From: Mobilicoccus massiliensis
Lineage (GTDB): Bacteria; Actinomycetota; Actinomycetes; Actinomycetales; Dermatophilaceae
Assembly (NCBI RefSeq): GCF_000826525.2
Contig: NZ_LN651322.1
Coordinates: forward strand, 20,871-84,870
Direction: 5' to 3'
DNA length: 64,000 nt
The notes beneath the pieces are model-generated. The model had not been told where the DNA came from. It saw nothing but the letters and a program-made list of their open reading frames with translations, and ran no database searches. The translations under genes were made by a program, and so were the position numbers. Shown here one piece after another: positions 46,920-56,937 of the stretch. How positions within the stretch are numbered: the stretch's first letter is position 1; every line of letters begins with the position of its first letter.

Positions 46920-47813
46920 TCAGTCGTCCACGGCGTCGCGCCCGCGGCGAACGACCTTGGGGTCGGCCGGGAAGACGACCTCGGTGTCCTTGCCCTCGTA
47001 GTCGAACTGATTGAGGAAGAAGCGCATCGCGTTGATGCGGGCCCGCTTCTTGTCGTTGCTCTTGATCGTCGTCCACGGAGCGATGTCGGTGTCGGTGCGC
47101 CGGAACATCTCCTCCTTGGCCTCGGTGTACGCGTCCCAGCGGTCGAGTGACTCGAGGTCCATGGGGGAGAGCTTCCACTGCCGCACGGGGTCGATCTGAC
47201 GGATCGCGAACCGGGTGCGCTGCTCGTGCGTGGTCACCGAGAACCAGAACTTGGTCAGCGAGATCCCCGCGTCGATGAGCATCTTCTCGAACACCGGCGC
47301 CTGGTCCATGAACAGTTCGTACTCGGCGTCGGTGCAGAAACCCATGACGCGCTCGACGCCGGCGCGGTTGTACCAGGACCGGTCGAACAGCGTCATGTCA
47401 CCGGCGGTGGGCAGATGCGAGACGTACCGCTGGAAGTACCACTCCCCGCGTTCCTTCTCCGAGGGTTTGGTGAGGGCGACGACGTGCGCCGCGCGCGGGT
47501 TGAGGTGCTCGGTGAACCGCTTGATCGTGCCTCCCTTGCCGGCGGCGTCGCGGCCCTCGAAGAGGATGACGTGCCGGCCACCGACGTCCTGGGTCCAGTA
47601 CTGGAACTTGAGCAGCTCGATCTGCAGCAGGTACTTCTCGGTGTCGTACTGCTCGCGTGTCATGCGCTCTTCGTAGGGGTAGCTCTCGCGCCACGTGTCC
47701 ACGGCCCGGCCACCGGGATCGATGAGGTCGGGGTCGGAGCCGTGATGGTCGCTGCGCACGGTGTACCCCTCGGTGCGGAGCTGGTCGATGTGTTCGCGCA
47801 GGCCCATCTGCAT
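46920..47813 (-). CDS. ppk2: Polyphosphate kinase 2
   Basis: 297 aa from ATG 47813, preceded by GGAAGGA. Walker A is VILFEGRDAAGKGGTIKRFT, Walker B is MTLFDRSWYNRAGVE, and the lid module includes GEWYFQRYVSHLPTAGD with its arginines. EQRTRFAIRQIDPVRQWKLS and APWTTIKSNDKKRARINAMR are further PPK2 class motifs. The enzyme transfers phosphate between polyphosphate and nucleoside diphosphates. A single PPK2 domain of this length fits class I (NDP to NTP). It is followed by a terminator. Confidence 0.95.
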   Translation of the reverse strand: MQMGLREHIDQLRTEGYTVRSDHHGSDPDLIDPGGRAVDTWRESYPYEERMTREQYDTEKYLLQIELLKFQYWTQDVGGRHVILFEGRDAAGKGGTIKRFTEHLNPRAAHVVALTKPSEKERGEWYFQRYVSHLPTAGDMTLFDRSWYNRAGVERVMGFCTDAEYELFMDQAPVFEKMLIDAGISLTKFWFSVTTHEQRTRFAIRQIDPVRQWKLSPMDLESLDRWDAYTEAKEEMFRRTDTDIAPWTTIKSNDKKRARINAMRFFLNQFDYEGKDTEVVFPADPKVVRRGRDAVDD

Positions 47814-48106
47814 CGCATGCCGTCCTTCCTGGGCGGGCCCGCGTGGGCGCGGGCGTGTCGGGTCTGTGGCAACGCGGACATCCTTGGGCCGCCGGGTGAA
47901 CCCGCACCGACGCCGGGATGAACCGCGGCTTGCAGGCGGCGGGCGCCGGGACGCCCGCACCGATGATGGCCATGCCATCACATCCGACAGCGGCACGGGA
48001 CCCATCGCGCCGCCCGATCGTCGGGCCTGGCGCCATCTGCTGCGCGAGACGCGACGCGGATCCGGACGGGCGCACGAGGTGCGGGTGCGGCTACGGTGAG
48101 GCCGTC

Positions 48107-49072
48107 ATGACCGAGAACCTCACTGCCCCCCGACGCGTCGTCTTCGTGCACGCCCACCCCGACGACGAGACCCTCGCCACCGGTGTGAGCATCGCCCATC
48201 ACGTACTCGCCGGTGACGACGTCACCGTGCTCACGTGCACCCTCGGCGACGAGGGGGAGATCATCCCGCCCGACCTCGCGCACCTCGCCGCCGACGCCGA
48301 AGACCGGCTCGGGGCGTATCGCCGGGGAGAGCTGTGGGCCGCGCTGTACCGCCTCGGGGCTCGTGGAGTGCTGCTCGCCGACGAGGAGACCGAGCTGCCC
48401 GGCGAAGGGCCCGGGTTCTTCCGAGACTCCGGCATGGCGGGCACGGAGGCCAACCGCCGTGAGGGTGCGCTGGCGCACGTCGAACTCGAGGAGATCGTCA
48501 CCCGACTCACCGCCGCACTCGAGGCGCTCGAGCCCGACATCGTCGTCACCTACGACGAGACCGGCGGCTACGGCCACCCCGACCACGTGCGGGTCCACGA
48601 GGCGACCGTCGCCGCGACCGGCCGACTCTCGCGCACCCCGGCGCTGTACGAGGTGGTGACGCCGCGCTCGTGGATCTCCCGTGACCGGCAGTGGGTGCTC
48701 GACCATGTCGATCCCGCCCGGTTCACCACCGCAGGCGGAGGTCGCTACCAGCTCCCGACGATCGAGGACGAGCACATCCCCTCCGCCGTCGACGACGCCA
48801 CCGTCACCCACGTCGTCGAGGGGAGTCCGACCGCACTGGCCCTGCGCGACGCCGCCCTGCGTGAGCACCGCACGCAGGTCGTCGTCCACGACGGCTGGTT
48901 CGCGCTGAGCAACGACATCGCGACCCGCCTGCCGCGGGCGGAGGCGTTCATCCGGCTCGACCCCCACACCGGGCGCCGCCTGCCAGGGGCGGGGGAGCCC
49001 CGGCCGTTGGAGAGCGCGGCCGAGAGCCCGCTCGGGCGGAGCTCCGACGAGCGTCCGGAGGCCGGAGCGTGA
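48107..49072 (+). CDS. mshB: N-acetyl-inositol-glucosamine deacetylase MshB (mycothiol synthesis)
   Basis: 321 aa. The zinc motif AHPDDE is at residues 16-21 (His17, Asp20) and the third ligand His in YGHPDHVRVHEATV. VLTCTLGDEGEIIPPDLAHL and LADEETELPGEGPGFFRDSG match MshB rather than the related Mca, being involved in inositol-glucosamine recognition. It deacetylates GlcNAc-inositol, the second step in making mycothiol, the main actinobacterial thiol. Its GTG/ATGA-type overlap with the flavin reductase gene suggests a joint redox role. Confidence 0.92.
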   Translation: MTENLTAPRRVVFVHAHPDDETLATGVSIAHHVLAGDDVTVLTCTLGDEGEIIPPDLAHLAADAEDRLGAYRRGELWAALYRLGARGVLLADEETELPGEGPGFFRDSGMAGTEANRREGALAHVELEEIVTRLTAALEALEPDIVVTYDETGGYGHPDHVRVHEATVAATGRLSRTPALYEVVTPRSWISRDRQWVLDHVDPARFTTAGGGRYQLPTIEDEHIPSAVDDATVTHVVEGSPTALALRDAALREHRTQVVVHDGWFALSNDIATRLPRAEAFIRLDPHTGRRLPGAGEPRPLESAAESPLGRSSDERPEAGA

Positions 49073-49611
49073 GCGACCTGGGGCAGCGCAACGCACCGAA
49101 CGGAGACGACCTGCGCGCGGTGATGACGAACTTCGCCGCGGGCGTGGCCGTCGCCACCACCCGGCTCGGCGAGGTCGACCACGCGATCACGGTCAACTCG
49201 TTCACGTCGGTCTCCCTCGACCCGCCGCTCGTGCTGCTCTGCGTGGGGCGTGCGTCGCGGTTCGTCGAACCCGTTCGGCTGAGCGGCAACTGGGGGATCA
49301 GCATCCTCGCCGCCGACGCCGGTCCGCTCGCCCGCCGGCTCGCGACGCGTGGCGGGCCGCCTGCGCCCGTGCTTCAGGGGATTCCGCACCACCGCGGCGT
49401 CACCGGTGTCGCGTTGCTCGACGAGGCGCTCGCCACCCTCGAATGCACGACCACCGCCATCCATCCCGGGGGAGACCACGACATCATCGTCGGCGCGGTG
49501 GTGTCGACGTCCGTCGGGCCGGCCTCCGGCGCGAACGTCCCCGCGCCGGGGACGATCGATGACCGAGGGCCGCTCGTGAGCTTTCGCGGAGCCTTCGGCA
49601 CCACCACCTGA
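49069..49611 (+). CDS. Flavin reductase-like FMN-binding protein
   Basis: 180 aa from a GTG that overlaps the mshB stop (GTGA). The flavin-reductase domain is recognised by [34 protein letters not shown] then GRASRF, and [20 protein letters not shown]. These short enzymes reduce FMN/FAD with NAD(P)H and supply reduced flavin to a monooxygenase or reduce other compounds. Translational coupling with mshB is notable. The true partner is unknown. Confidence 0.85.
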   Translation: MSDLGQRNAPNGDDLRAVMTNFAAGVAVATTRLGEVDHAITVNSFTSVSLDPPLVLLCVGRASRFVEPVRLSGNWGISILAADAGPLARRLATRGGPPAPVLQGIPHHRGVTGVALLDEALATLECTTTAIHPGGDHDIIVGAVVSTSVGPASGANVPAPGTIDDRGPLVSFRGAFGTTT

Positions 49612-49736
49612 CCCGCGGGGTGGCCCACGGACGAGAACAGCCCTTCGGGACCCGGCCGCGTCGCCGCCGCCGAAGGCCTCGTTGCATACTGGGCCCCTCA
49701 GCACGATCCACCGCATCCACGAGAAGGAACGCCTCC

Positions 49737-50063
49737 ATGACGTACGTGATCGCCCAGCCCTGCGTCGACCTCAAGGACAAGGCGTGTGTCGAGGAGTGTC
49801 CGGTCGACTGCATCTACGAGGGCGAGCGCTCGCTCTACATCCACCCCGACGAGTGCGTCGACTGCGGTGCCTGTGAGCCGGTCTGCCCCGTCGAGGCCAT
49901 CTACTACGAGGACGACGTGCCCACCGAGTGGGCCGACTACTACAAGGCCAACGTCGAGTTCTTCGACGACCTCGGCAGCCCCGGCGGCGCCGCCAAGTTG
50001 GGCCTCATCAACAAGGACCACCCGATCATCGCCGCCCTGCCGCCGCAGAGCCACGACGAGTGA
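49737..50063 (+). CDS. fdxA: Seven-iron ferredoxin FdxA/FdxC type
   Basis: 108 aa. Cysteines for one [3Fe-4S] and one [4Fe-4S] cluster lie in [20 protein letters not shown] and [20 protein letters not shown]. The C-terminal extension ([20 protein letters not shown]) matches actinobacterial FdxC (mycobacterial Rv1177-like). It is a low-potential cytosolic electron carrier, for example for P450s or other oxidoreductases. It is overlapped by the dapC start, a neighbourhood conserved among actinobacteria. Confidence 0.96.
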   Translation: MTYVIAQPCVDLKDKACVEECPVDCIYEGERSLYIHPDECVDCGACEPVCPVEAIYYEDDVPTEWADYYKANVEFFDDLGSPGGAAKLGLINKDHPIIAALPPQSHDE

Positions 50064-51214
50064 GCCTCGCCCTTCCCGACTTTCCCTGGGATACGCTCGC
50101 CGGCGCCAAGGCCCGCGCCGGTGAGCACCCCGGGGGCATCGTCGACCTCTCGGTCGGCACCCCCGTCGACCCGACGCCGCAGGTGATCCGCGACGCGCTC
50201 GCGCAGGCCTCCGACGCGCACGGCTACCCGCAGACGTGGGGAACTCCCGACCTGCGTGAGGCCGCGGCCGCCTGGTTCGCCCGTCGGCGCGGGGTCGAGG
50301 GTGTCGACCCCGATTCGGTACTGCCGACCATCGGCAGCAAAGAGCTCGTCGCGTGGCTGCCGACCCTGCTCGGCCTGCGCGGCCGTAGTGTCGCGTTCCC
50401 GGCGATCGCGTATCCGACCTACGACGTGGGCGCCCGGCTGGCCGGGGCCACCCCGGTGCCGTTCGAAGGACTCACCGAGCTCGGACCGGCGACGGGCGCG
50501 TCGGCACCCGCGCTGATCTGGGTCAACAGCCCGAGCAACCCCACGGGCAAGGTGCTCGGGGTCGCGCACCTGCGCAAGATCGTCGACTGGGCTCGCGACC
50601 GCGGCGCGGTCGTCGTCAGCGACGAGTGCTACGCCGAGATCGACTGGCGCGACGAGGCCGAACGTCTCGACCAGGCCGGCGGATCCGGGTTCACCGGAGT
50701 GCCGAGCCTGCTCGACCCGCGGGTCTGCGACGGCGACCACACCGGGCTCCTCGCCTGCTACTCGCTGTCCAAGCAGAGCAACGTCGCCGGCTACCGCGCG
50801 GCGTTCGTCGCGGGTGACACCGAGCTCGTCGGGCAGATTCTCGAGGTCCGCAAGCACGCCGGGATGATGATGCCCTGGCCGGTGCAGCGGGCGATGCTCG
50901 CCGGCCTCGGTGACGACGCCCACGTCGAGGCACAGCTCGAGCTGTATCGACGACGTCGCGAGACGCTTCTCCCGGCGATCGAGGCGGCCGGTGGCCGCGT
51001 CGACGGCTCGCGCGCCGGCCTCTACCTGTGGACGACCTTCGGCGCCGACGCGCGCGCCACCGTCGACGCCCTCGCCGAACGCGGCATCCTCGTGGCCCCG
51101 GGCAGCTTCTACGGCACCCGCAGCGGCGAGCACGTGCGCATCGCGATCACCGCACCCGACGAGCGCATCGAGGCGGCCGCACAGCGCCTCGCGGAGGCGC
51201 CCCTGAGCGTGTGA
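50060..51214 (+). CDS. dapC: Succinyldiaminopimelate transaminase DapC
   Basis: 384 aa from a GTG overlapping the fdxA stop. Fold-type I aminotransferase features: [47 protein letters not shown], the PLP-lysine in [20 protein letters not shown] and the Arg in [13 protein letters not shown]. The location beside fdxA matches the actinobacterial succinyldiaminopimelate transaminase family. It makes N-succinyl-LL-DAP from the keto form in lysine/peptidoglycan synthesis, consistent with dapD and dapE nearby. Confidence 0.9.
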   Translation: MSLALPDFPWDTLAGAKARAGEHPGGIVDLSVGTPVDPTPQVIRDALAQASDAHGYPQTWGTPDLREAAAAWFARRRGVEGVDPDSVLPTIGSKELVAWLPTLLGLRGRSVAFPAIAYPTYDVGARLAGATPVPFEGLTELGPATGASAPALIWVNSPSNPTGKVLGVAHLRKIVDWARDRGAVVVSDECYAEIDWRDEAERLDQAGGSGFTGVPSLLDPRVCDGDHTGLLACYSLSKQSNVAGYRAAFVAGDTELVGQILEVRKHAGMMMPWPVQRAMLAGLGDDAHVEAQLELYRRRRETLLPAIEAAGGRVDGSRAGLYLWTTFGADARATVDALAERGILVAPGSFYGTRSGEHVRIAITAPDERIEAAAQRLAEAPLSV

Positions 51215-51220
51215 CGCCCG

Positions 51221-52090
51221 TCAGCGCCGCCGCAGCGACACGGTCAGCGTCGTCGGTCCGGCATCGTCGGTCGGCGACCAGCGCATCGCGCCCGGTCCGT
51301 CGCTTCGCGTCCACGTGCGGTCGCCGACCGTGACGCGCGTGGCGCCCGTGCGCGCGGCGTGGGCCACGCTCCAGTGGGCCGCGGCCCAGGCCAATTCGGT
51401 CGAACTGAGCACGCCCGTGACATCACGTCCCGAGACTGCAGGCGAGATGCCGAACTCGGCCTTCATCTCGGCCGCGGTCTCCTCCGCCGATCCCGAACGT
51501 CCGGCGTCGTTCAGGCGGCAGACGACCGCCGCCGGCACCTGGCCGGTGAAGACCTGCATGAGCAGGTCGGCCCGCTCCTCGTGACGGGCGTAGGCGTCGG
51601 GAAACCCGCTGCGCTGCACGTCCTGGGCGACCTCGGTGAGCGGCCGGTCGAGGTATCCCCGCACCTTGACGAGGTGGTCGTAGAACTTCTCGGTGGCGTA
51701 CACCGGGTCCTGGAGTTGCGCCGGCGTACCCCAGCCCTGACTCGGCCGCTGCTGGAACAATCCGAGGGAGTCACGATCACCGTGGTCGAGATTGCGCAGC
51801 TTGGACTCCTGCATGGCCGTGGCCAGGGCGATCGTCACGGCCCGATGCGGCAGCTTGCGTCGCATGCCGATCGCGGTGATCGTCGCCGCGTTCTGCGCCT
51901 GCTCGGGCTCGTAGGAGAACGTCTGCCCGCCAACGGTGATGCGGCAGGCCTGCGGCCCCACGCCCGGAACGATGTGGTTCACCACCGCATACCCCCCGAC
52001 GACGAAGAGGACGACGAGGACGATCGTCGGGATCACCCACGGCCGACGCCGTCGCCGGCGCCGGTCGACTCGCGTTCGGCTAGTTGGCAT
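51221..52090 (-). CDS. Membrane-anchored lysozyme-like (transglycosylase-fold) protein
   Basis: 289 aa. An Arg-rich N-terminus ([13 protein letters not shown]) precedes one membrane anchor ([20 protein letters not shown]). The extracytoplasmic domain has the conserved actinobacterial segment [20 protein letters not shown] then [15 protein letters not shown], resembling lytic transglycosylases: Glu of QESKL and the GLFQ motif of the lysozyme fold. Cell-wall cleavage is inferred, not proven. The start lies inside the last codons of dapD (11-bp overlap), so it is translated from the same mRNA. Confidence 0.8.
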   Translation of the reverse strand: MPTSRTRVDRRRRRRRPWVIPTIVLVVLFVVGGYAVVNHIVPGVGPQACRITVGGQTFSYEPEQAQNAATITAIGMRRKLPHRAVTIALATAMQESKLRNLDHGDRDSLGLFQQRPSQGWGTPAQLQDPVYATEKFYDHLVKVRGYLDRPLTEVAQDVQRSGFPDAYARHEERADLLMQVFTGQVPAAVVCRLNDAGRSGSAEETAAEMKAEFGISPAVSGRDVTGVLSSTELAWAAAHWSVAHAARTGATRVTVGDRTWTRSDGPGAMRWSPTDDAGPTTLTVSLRRR

Positions 52091-53021
52091 GCAGCTCGGA
52101 GTTGAGGGTGATGCCGTGGCCGTCGCGCGGGCGGGCCTCCACCGCGCCGCTGACCGAGTTGCGGATGAAGAGCAGCCCCGACTGTCCCGACAGTTCGCGG
52201 GCCTTGACCACTCGCCCGTCGGGCAGGGTGACCTTGGTGCCCGCGGTGAGGTAGAGACCGGCTTCGACGACGCAGTCGTCGCCCAGGGCGATGCCGAGAC
52301 CTGACTCGGCACCGAGGAGGCAGCGCTTGCCGATGCGCACGCGCTCGGTGCCGCCACCGGAGAGCGTGCCCATGGTCGAGGCGCCACCACCGACATCGGA
52401 GCCGTCGTCGACGACGACCCCCTGGCTGATGCGGCCCTCGATCATCGAGTGACCGAGCGTGCCCGCGTTGAAGTTGACGAACCCCTCGTGCATCACGGTG
52501 GTGCCCTCGGCGAGGTGAGCCCCGAGACGCACCCGGTCGGCGTCGCCGATGCGCACGCCCGAGGGCACGACGTAGTCGGTCATGCGGGGGAACTTGTCGA
52601 CGCCGAAGACCTGCACCGGGCCGGCGGCCCGCAGCCGCGCCCGGGTCGTCTCGAAGCCGTCGACGGCGCACGGGCCGTAGTTGGTCCACACGACGTTGGA
52701 CAGGGTGCCGAACAGCCCGTCGAGGTTGATCGAGTTGGGCTCGACGAGGCGGTGGGAGAGCAGGTGCAGACGCAGATAGGCGTCGGGGGCCGAGGAAGGG
52801 GCCGCGTCGAGGTCGACGTTGACGAGACGCACCGAGAGCGTGACGTTGCGCTGCGAATCCACTCCGGCCAGCGCCTCGAGCTCCGCCGGCGCTGCATCGG
52901 AGGCGCCCTCCGGCGCATCGCCGAGTCGCGGCTGCGGGAACCAGGCGTCGAGCACCGTCGCCTCGGTGCTCGTTCCCGTCGTGGTCACCAGTGCCCAGCC
53001 CCAAGCCGCTCGCGAAGTCAT
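52080..53021 (-). CDS. dapD: 2,3,4,5-tetrahydropyridine-2,6-dicarboxylate N-succinyltransferase DapD
   Basis: 313 aa. A globular N-terminal domain is followed by a left-handed beta-helix of hexapeptide repeats ([60 protein letters not shown]). The motif [20 protein letters not shown] is typical of actinobacterial DapD. It succinylates tetrahydrodipicolinate with succinyl-CoA in the diaminopimelate pathway. The gene is divergent from dapE (82 bp apart), allowing shared control. Confidence 0.95.
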   Translation of the reverse strand: MTSRAAWGWALVTTTGTSTEATVLDAWFPQPRLGDAPEGASDAAPAELEALAGVDSQRNVTLSVRLVNVDLDAAPSSAPDAYLRLHLLSHRLVEPNSINLDGLFGTLSNVVWTNYGPCAVDGFETTRARLRAAGPVQVFGVDKFPRMTDYVVPSGVRIGDADRVRLGAHLAEGTTVMHEGFVNFNAGTLGHSMIEGRISQGVVVDDGSDVGGGASTMGTLSGGGTERVRIGKRCLLGAESGLGIALGDDCVVEAGLYLTAGTKVTLPDGRVVKARELSGQSGLLFIRNSVSGAVEARPRDGHGITLNSELHAN

Positions 53022-53103
53022 GCGGCCACGATAACGGGCGGCACCGACGAGCCTCGTGACCCTGCGACCCGGCCGCCGCGCGTCGGCGGGCTAGCGTGAG
53101 TCC

Positions 53104-54192
53104 ATGACCGACGCGCTCGACCTCTCCGCCCACGTCGCCGATCTCACCGCCGCGCTCTGTGACGTCGAGTCCGTGAGCGGTGACGAGGCGCGCCTCGCCG
53201 ATCTCGTCGAGGACGCGCTGAGGAGGCAGGAGCGTCTCGACGTCCTCCGGGACGGCAACACGGTCGTCGCCCGCACCCACCTCGGCCGTGGCGAGCGGGT
53301 GCTGCTCGCGGGGCATCTCGACACCGTGCCGCTCACCGATCCGCCCAACCTGCCCACGCAGCGGCGCCGAGGCGAAGACGGCGAGGAGTTGTGGGGGCGG
53401 GGCACCGTCGACATGAAGGGTGGTGTCGCGGTGCAACTGCGGCTCGCCCACCTGCTGGAGTCGCCCAACCGCGACATCACCTTCGTCTTCTACGACTGTG
53501 AGGAGATCGAGGCCGAGCGCAACAGCCTCACCCGCCTCGCCGCCACCCGGCCCGACCTGCTCGAGGCCGACTTCGCCGTGCTCCTCGAGCCCACCCGGGC
53601 CCTCGTCGAGGGCGGGTGCAAGGGCACGATGCGGGCCGAGATCCGCACCCGCGGCGTCGCCGCCCACTCCGGACGTCCCTGGATGGGGGAGAACGCGATC
53701 CACGCCGCCGCGCCCATCCTCGCGACCCTCGCCGACTACGAGGCGCGAGAGGTCGACGTCGACGGGCTCCTGTTCCGTGAGGGGATGTCGGCCGTCGGCA
53801 TCGAGAGCGGACTCGCCGGCAACGTCGTCCCCGACGCGTGCACCGTGACCGTCAACTACCGGTTCGCCCCCGACCTCGACGAGGCCGCCGCCGAGGCCCA
53901 CCTGCGCGAACTGTTCGACGGGTTCGAGCTGACGATCACCGACAGCGCCGGCGGCGCCCGCCCCGGGCTCGACCGGCCCGCCGCGCAGGCCTTCGTCGAC
54001 GCGATCGGAGGCGAGGTCTCGGCCAAACAGGGATGGACCGACGTCGCCCGCTTCTCCGCTCTCGGCGTCCCCGCCGTCAACTTCGGCCCCGGCGACCCCC
54101 TGCTCGCCCACAAGGACGACGAGGCCTGCCCCGTCGACCAACTCCAGGCCGCCGAGGACGCGCTCCTGCGCTGGTTGTCGTCGGATTCCTGA
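53104..54192 (+). CDS. dapE: Succinyl-diaminopimelate desuccinylase DapE
   Basis: 362 aa. An M20-family di-zinc amidohydrolase: ligands and catalytic residues lie in LLAGHLDTVPLTDPPNLPT, WGRGTVDMKGGVAVQL and FVFYDCEEIEAERNSL, and the C-terminal His in FGPGDPLLAHKDDE. The dimerisation domain contains RGVAAHSGRPWMGENAIHAA. The dapE neighbour dapD supports the function: release of LL-diaminopimelate from its succinyl derivative for lysine and peptidoglycan. Confidence 0.95.
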   Translation: MTDALDLSAHVADLTAALCDVESVSGDEARLADLVEDALRRQERLDVLRDGNTVVARTHLGRGERVLLAGHLDTVPLTDPPNLPTQRRRGEDGEELWGRGTVDMKGGVAVQLRLAHLLESPNRDITFVFYDCEEIEAERNSLTRLAATRPDLLEADFAVLLEPTRALVEGGCKGTMRAEIRTRGVAAHSGRPWMGENAIHAAAPILATLADYEAREVDVDGLLFREGMSAVGIESGLAGNVVPDACTVTVNYRFAPDLDEAAAEAHLRELFDGFELTITDSAGGARPGLDRPAAQAFVDAIGGEVSAKQGWTDVARFSALGVPAVNFGPGDPLLAHKDDEACPVDQLQAAEDALLRWLSSDS

Positions 54193-54225
54193 GGGCAGGC
54201 GACCGGTAGCCGAGCCCCGGACCCG

Positions 54226-54240
54226 ATAGGCGCGGGCTAT
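54226..54240. promoter_or_regulatory. OxyR-type binding core ATAG-N7-CTAT upstream of ahpC
   Basis: ATAGGCGCGGGCTAT matches the half-site core of OxyR operators (ATAG-N7-CTAT) exactly at the outer positions. It lies 133 bp before the ahpC start and about 52 bp upstream of a promoter-like -10. The gene for an OxyR with both redox cysteines lies 2.6 kb downstream. Confidence 0.55.
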
Positions 54241-54267
54241 CGGTCACATGTCCAGAAATCATCGACA

Positions 54268-54297
54268 CTGACTTCAAAGATGCGGCGTTTCGATATA
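54268..54297 (+). promoter_or_regulatory. Candidate ahpC promoter
   Basis: CTGACT (54268-54273) and GATATA (54292-54297), spaced by 18 bp, resemble -35 and -10 boxes in a local AT-rich patch; TATAGA at 54294 is an alternative -10. The OxyR-type site sits upstream at a position suited to activation. Not tested. Confidence 0.4.
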
Positions 54298-54372
54298 GAG
54301 TGCTTATCGAGCGGGCAACCTCACCGCCCCAGCTCGACCAAGCTCACCGACACGACACGAGGAGCGCAACGC

Positions 54373-54936
54373 ATGTCCCTGATGAACACCGAGATCCTCC
54401 CCTTCTCCACCACCGCCTTCAAGAGCGGCGAGTTCGTCGACGTCTCCGACGCCGACGTCCGCGGCAAGTGGGCCATCTTCTTCTTCTACCCCGCCGACTT
54501 CACGTTCGTCTGCCCCACCGAACTCGGCGACCTCGCCGACCACTACGACGAACTCAAGAAGATGGACGTCGAGGTCTTCTCCGTCTCCACCGACACCCAC
54601 TTCGTCCACAAGGCCTGGCACGACGCCTCCGAGACCATCGGCAAGATCGACTACTACATGCTCGGCGACGCCTCCGGAGTCATCACCAACAACTTCCAGA
54701 ACATGCGCCCCGGCGCCGGCCTCGCCGACCGCGCCACCTTCCTCGTCGACCCCGACGGCATCATCCAGTACATCGAGAGCACCGCCGAAGGCATCGGCCG
54801 CTCCGCCTCCGAACTCATGCGCAAGGTCAAGGCCGCTCAGTACGTGCGCACCCACCCGGGCGAGGTCTGCCCCGCCAAGTGGGAAGAGGGCGAAGGCACC
54901 CTCACCCCCGGACTGGACCTGGTGGGCAAGATCTGA
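54373..54936 (+). CDS. ahpC: Alkyl hydroperoxide reductase peroxiredoxin AhpC
   Basis: 187 aa. A typical 2-Cys peroxiredoxin: peroxidatic Cys47 in [17 protein letters not shown] and resolving Cys166 in [16 protein letters not shown]. The GAGGAG ribosome site is well placed. It reduces hydrogen peroxide and organic hydroperoxides and is recycled by AhpF, encoded next. This is the enterobacterial-type AhpC, not the mycobacterial AhpC-AhpD pair. The cluster ahpC-ahpF-oxyR sits in the otherwise conserved dapE-LOG interval. Confidence 0.97.
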   Translation: MSLMNTEILPFSTTAFKSGEFVDVSDADVRGKWAIFFFYPADFTFVCPTELGDLADHYDELKKMDVEVFSVSTDTHFVHKAWHDASETIGKIDYYMLGDASGVITNNFQNMRPGAGLADRATFLVDPDGIIQYIESTAEGIGRSASELMRKVKAAQYVRTHPGEVCPAKWEEGEGTLTPGLDLVGKI

Positions 54937-54939
54937 TCA

Positions 54940-55104
54940 CTCCGCTTCGCGGAGCCGCACGCTCCGCTTCGCGGAGCCGGGACGCTGGGCGTCCCGGGTG
55001 GACCGCGCTTCGCGCGGGCGTTTGATTGACCACCAGCAGGCGACTTCGTCGCGCTGGTGGTGCTGTTCGGGGTTTCGTGGCTTCGCGACGAAACCCCGAA
55101 CAGC
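54940..55104 (+). ncRNA. Array of six hairpins in the ahpC-ahpF intergenic region
   Basis: Six consecutive inverted repeats fill the start of the 372-bp gap. H1 54940-54954 and H2 54961-54977 (CTCCGC-TTC-GCGGAG, twice), H3 54977-54997 (9-bp stem), H4 55003-55017 (CCGCGC-TTC-GCGCGG), H5 55029-55061 (9-bp stem, AG bulge, GCGAC-TTC-GTCGC tip) and H6 55062-55104 (17-bp perfect stem, then GC-TTC-GC tip). Five of six end in a C-TTC-G tip, which as RNA is the very stable cUUCGg-like class. It could be a set of mRNA stability or attenuation elements adjusting AhpC over AhpF, or a structured RNA. There is no U tract. Confidence 0.6.
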
Positions 55105-55308
55105 GGCCCCGGGTCCCTCTCCCTGCGCTTCGGCTTCACGCGGTGCGGCCGAACGGTTTGCTCTCGGATGACGTTGGCCGCGGAGGTTCCGGCGGACCGT
55201 TCGTCGCTCGACACCATCCAGTAGTGCTCAGCCCGCGCGAGTCCCCGCAGCGGCGAAATCTTCTCTTGCGACGTGTCGCGCCTCGCGGGCGCGAGGAAAG
55301 GAACGCTC

Positions 55309-56871
55309 ATGCTCGACACCAACCTCTCGGCCCAGCTCAAGACCTACCTCGAGATGGTGCGCGAACCCCTCGAACTCGTCGCCACCCTCGACGACGGGCC
55401 CAAGTCCCGTGAGATGCGCGAACTCCTCGACGACATCGCCGCACAGTCCGACAAGATCACCATCCGCGACGACGGCACCGACCCCCGCGCCCCCTCCTTC
55501 GGCATCGCCCGCGCCGGCGAACAGCCCCGCGTCGTCTTCGCCGGACTTCCCCTCGGCCACGAGTTCACCTCCCTCGTCCTCGCACTCCTGCACGTCGGCG
55601 GCCACGCCCCCAAGGAGGACGACGACGTGCTCGAGGCCATCAAGGCCATCGACACCGAGCACCACTTCGTCACCTACATGTCGTTGAGCTGCCAGAACTG
55701 CCCCACGGTCGTCCAGGCCCTCAACACCATGGCCGCGCTCAACCCCCACATCACCCACACCGCCGTCGAAGGCTCCCTCTTCCAGGACGAGGTCAACGAG
55801 AAGAACGTCCTCGCCGTCCCCACGATCTACCTCGACGGCGAACTCTTCGACCAGGGCCGCATGGACGCCCGCGAGATCGTCGGCCGCATCGACACCGGCG
55901 CCTCCGCACGCGACGCCGAACGTCTCGACGGCATGGACCCCTTCGACGTCCTCGTCGTGGGCGGCGGCCCCGCCGGCGCCTCCGCCTCCATCTACGCCGC
56001 CCGCAAGGGATTCCGCACCGGCGTCGTCACCGAACGCTTCGGCGGCCAGGTCCTCGACACCATGTCCATCGAGAACCTCATCTCCGTCACCCACACCGAC
56101 GGCCCCACCCTCGCCGCCAACCTCGAGAACCACGTCGACGACTACGACATCGACGTCATCAAGGGCCAGAGCGCCACCGAACTGCGCCCCGCCCAAGGAG
56201 ACGGCCTCCACGAGGTGACCTTCGCGAGCGGAGCCACGCTCAGCGCCAAGAGCATCGTGCTCGCCACCGGCGCCCGCTGGCGCACCATGGGCATCCCCGG
56301 CGAGACCGAATACCGCAACAAGGGCGTCACCTTCTGCCCCCACTGCGACGGCCCCCTGTTCAAGGGCAAGCGCGTCGCCGTGATCGGCGGCGGCAACTCC
56401 GGCATCGAGGCCGCGATCGACCTCGCGGGCATCGTCGGCCACGTCACCGTCATCGAGTTCCTCGACGAGATGCGCGCCGACGACGTGCTCCAGCGCAAAC
56501 TGCGCAGCCTCGACAACGTCGACATCATCCTCTCGGCCAAGACCACCGAGATCCTCGGCGACGGCAACCAGGTCACCGGCCTCACCTACGAGGACCGCGC
56601 GACCGAAGAGACCAAGAAGCTCGACCTCGAAGGCGTCTTCATCCAGATCGGTCTGCTGCCCAACACCGAATGGTTGCGCGGCGTCATCGACCTCAACGAT
56701 CGCGGCGAGATCGTCATCGACGAGGCCGGTCACACCAACGTCGCCGGCATCCTCGCCGGCGGCGACGCGACGACCACGCCCTACAAGCAGATCGTCGTCG
56801 CCCTCGGCGCCGGATCCACCGCAGCCCTCTCGGCGTTCGACCACCTCATCCGCACGAGTGCCCCTGCGTGA
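55309..56871 (+). CDS. ahpF: Alkyl hydroperoxide reductase flavoprotein subunit AhpF
   Basis: 520 aa, start ATG after GAGGAAAGGAACG. The N-terminal tandem thioredoxin-like fold contains the redox pair in [15 protein letters not shown]. The C-terminal thioredoxin-reductase-like part has FAD motif [20 protein letters not shown], disulfide [16 protein letters not shown] and NADH-binding [16 protein letters not shown]. It transfers electrons from NADH through FAD and cysteines to AhpC. It is separated from ahpC by 372 bp that contain the hairpin array. Confidence 0.96.
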   Translation: MLDTNLSAQLKTYLEMVREPLELVATLDDGPKSREMRELLDDIAAQSDKITIRDDGTDPRAPSFGIARAGEQPRVVFAGLPLGHEFTSLVLALLHVGGHAPKEDDDVLEAIKAIDTEHHFVTYMSLSCQNCPTVVQALNTMAALNPHITHTAVEGSLFQDEVNEKNVLAVPTIYLDGELFDQGRMDAREIVGRIDTGASARDAERLDGMDPFDVLVVGGGPAGASASIYAARKGFRTGVVTERFGGQVLDTMSIENLISVTHTDGPTLAANLENHVDDYDIDVIKGQSATELRPAQGDGLHEVTFASGATLSAKSIVLATGARWRTMGIPGETEYRNKGVTFCPHCDGPLFKGKRVAVIGGGNSGIEAAIDLAGIVGHVTVIEFLDEMRADDVLQRKLRSLDNVDIILSAKTTEILGDGNQVTGLTYEDRATEETKKLDLEGVFIQIGLLPNTEWLRGVIDLNDRGEIVIDEAGHTNVAGILAGGDATTTPYKQIVVALGAGSTAALSAFDHLIRTSAPA

Positions 56872-56937
56872 ACGCCCCTGAGAAACGCCGCAACGCCGCC
56901 GGCCGGCGTGAGGCCCCGACGATGAAGAGGCCACGAC

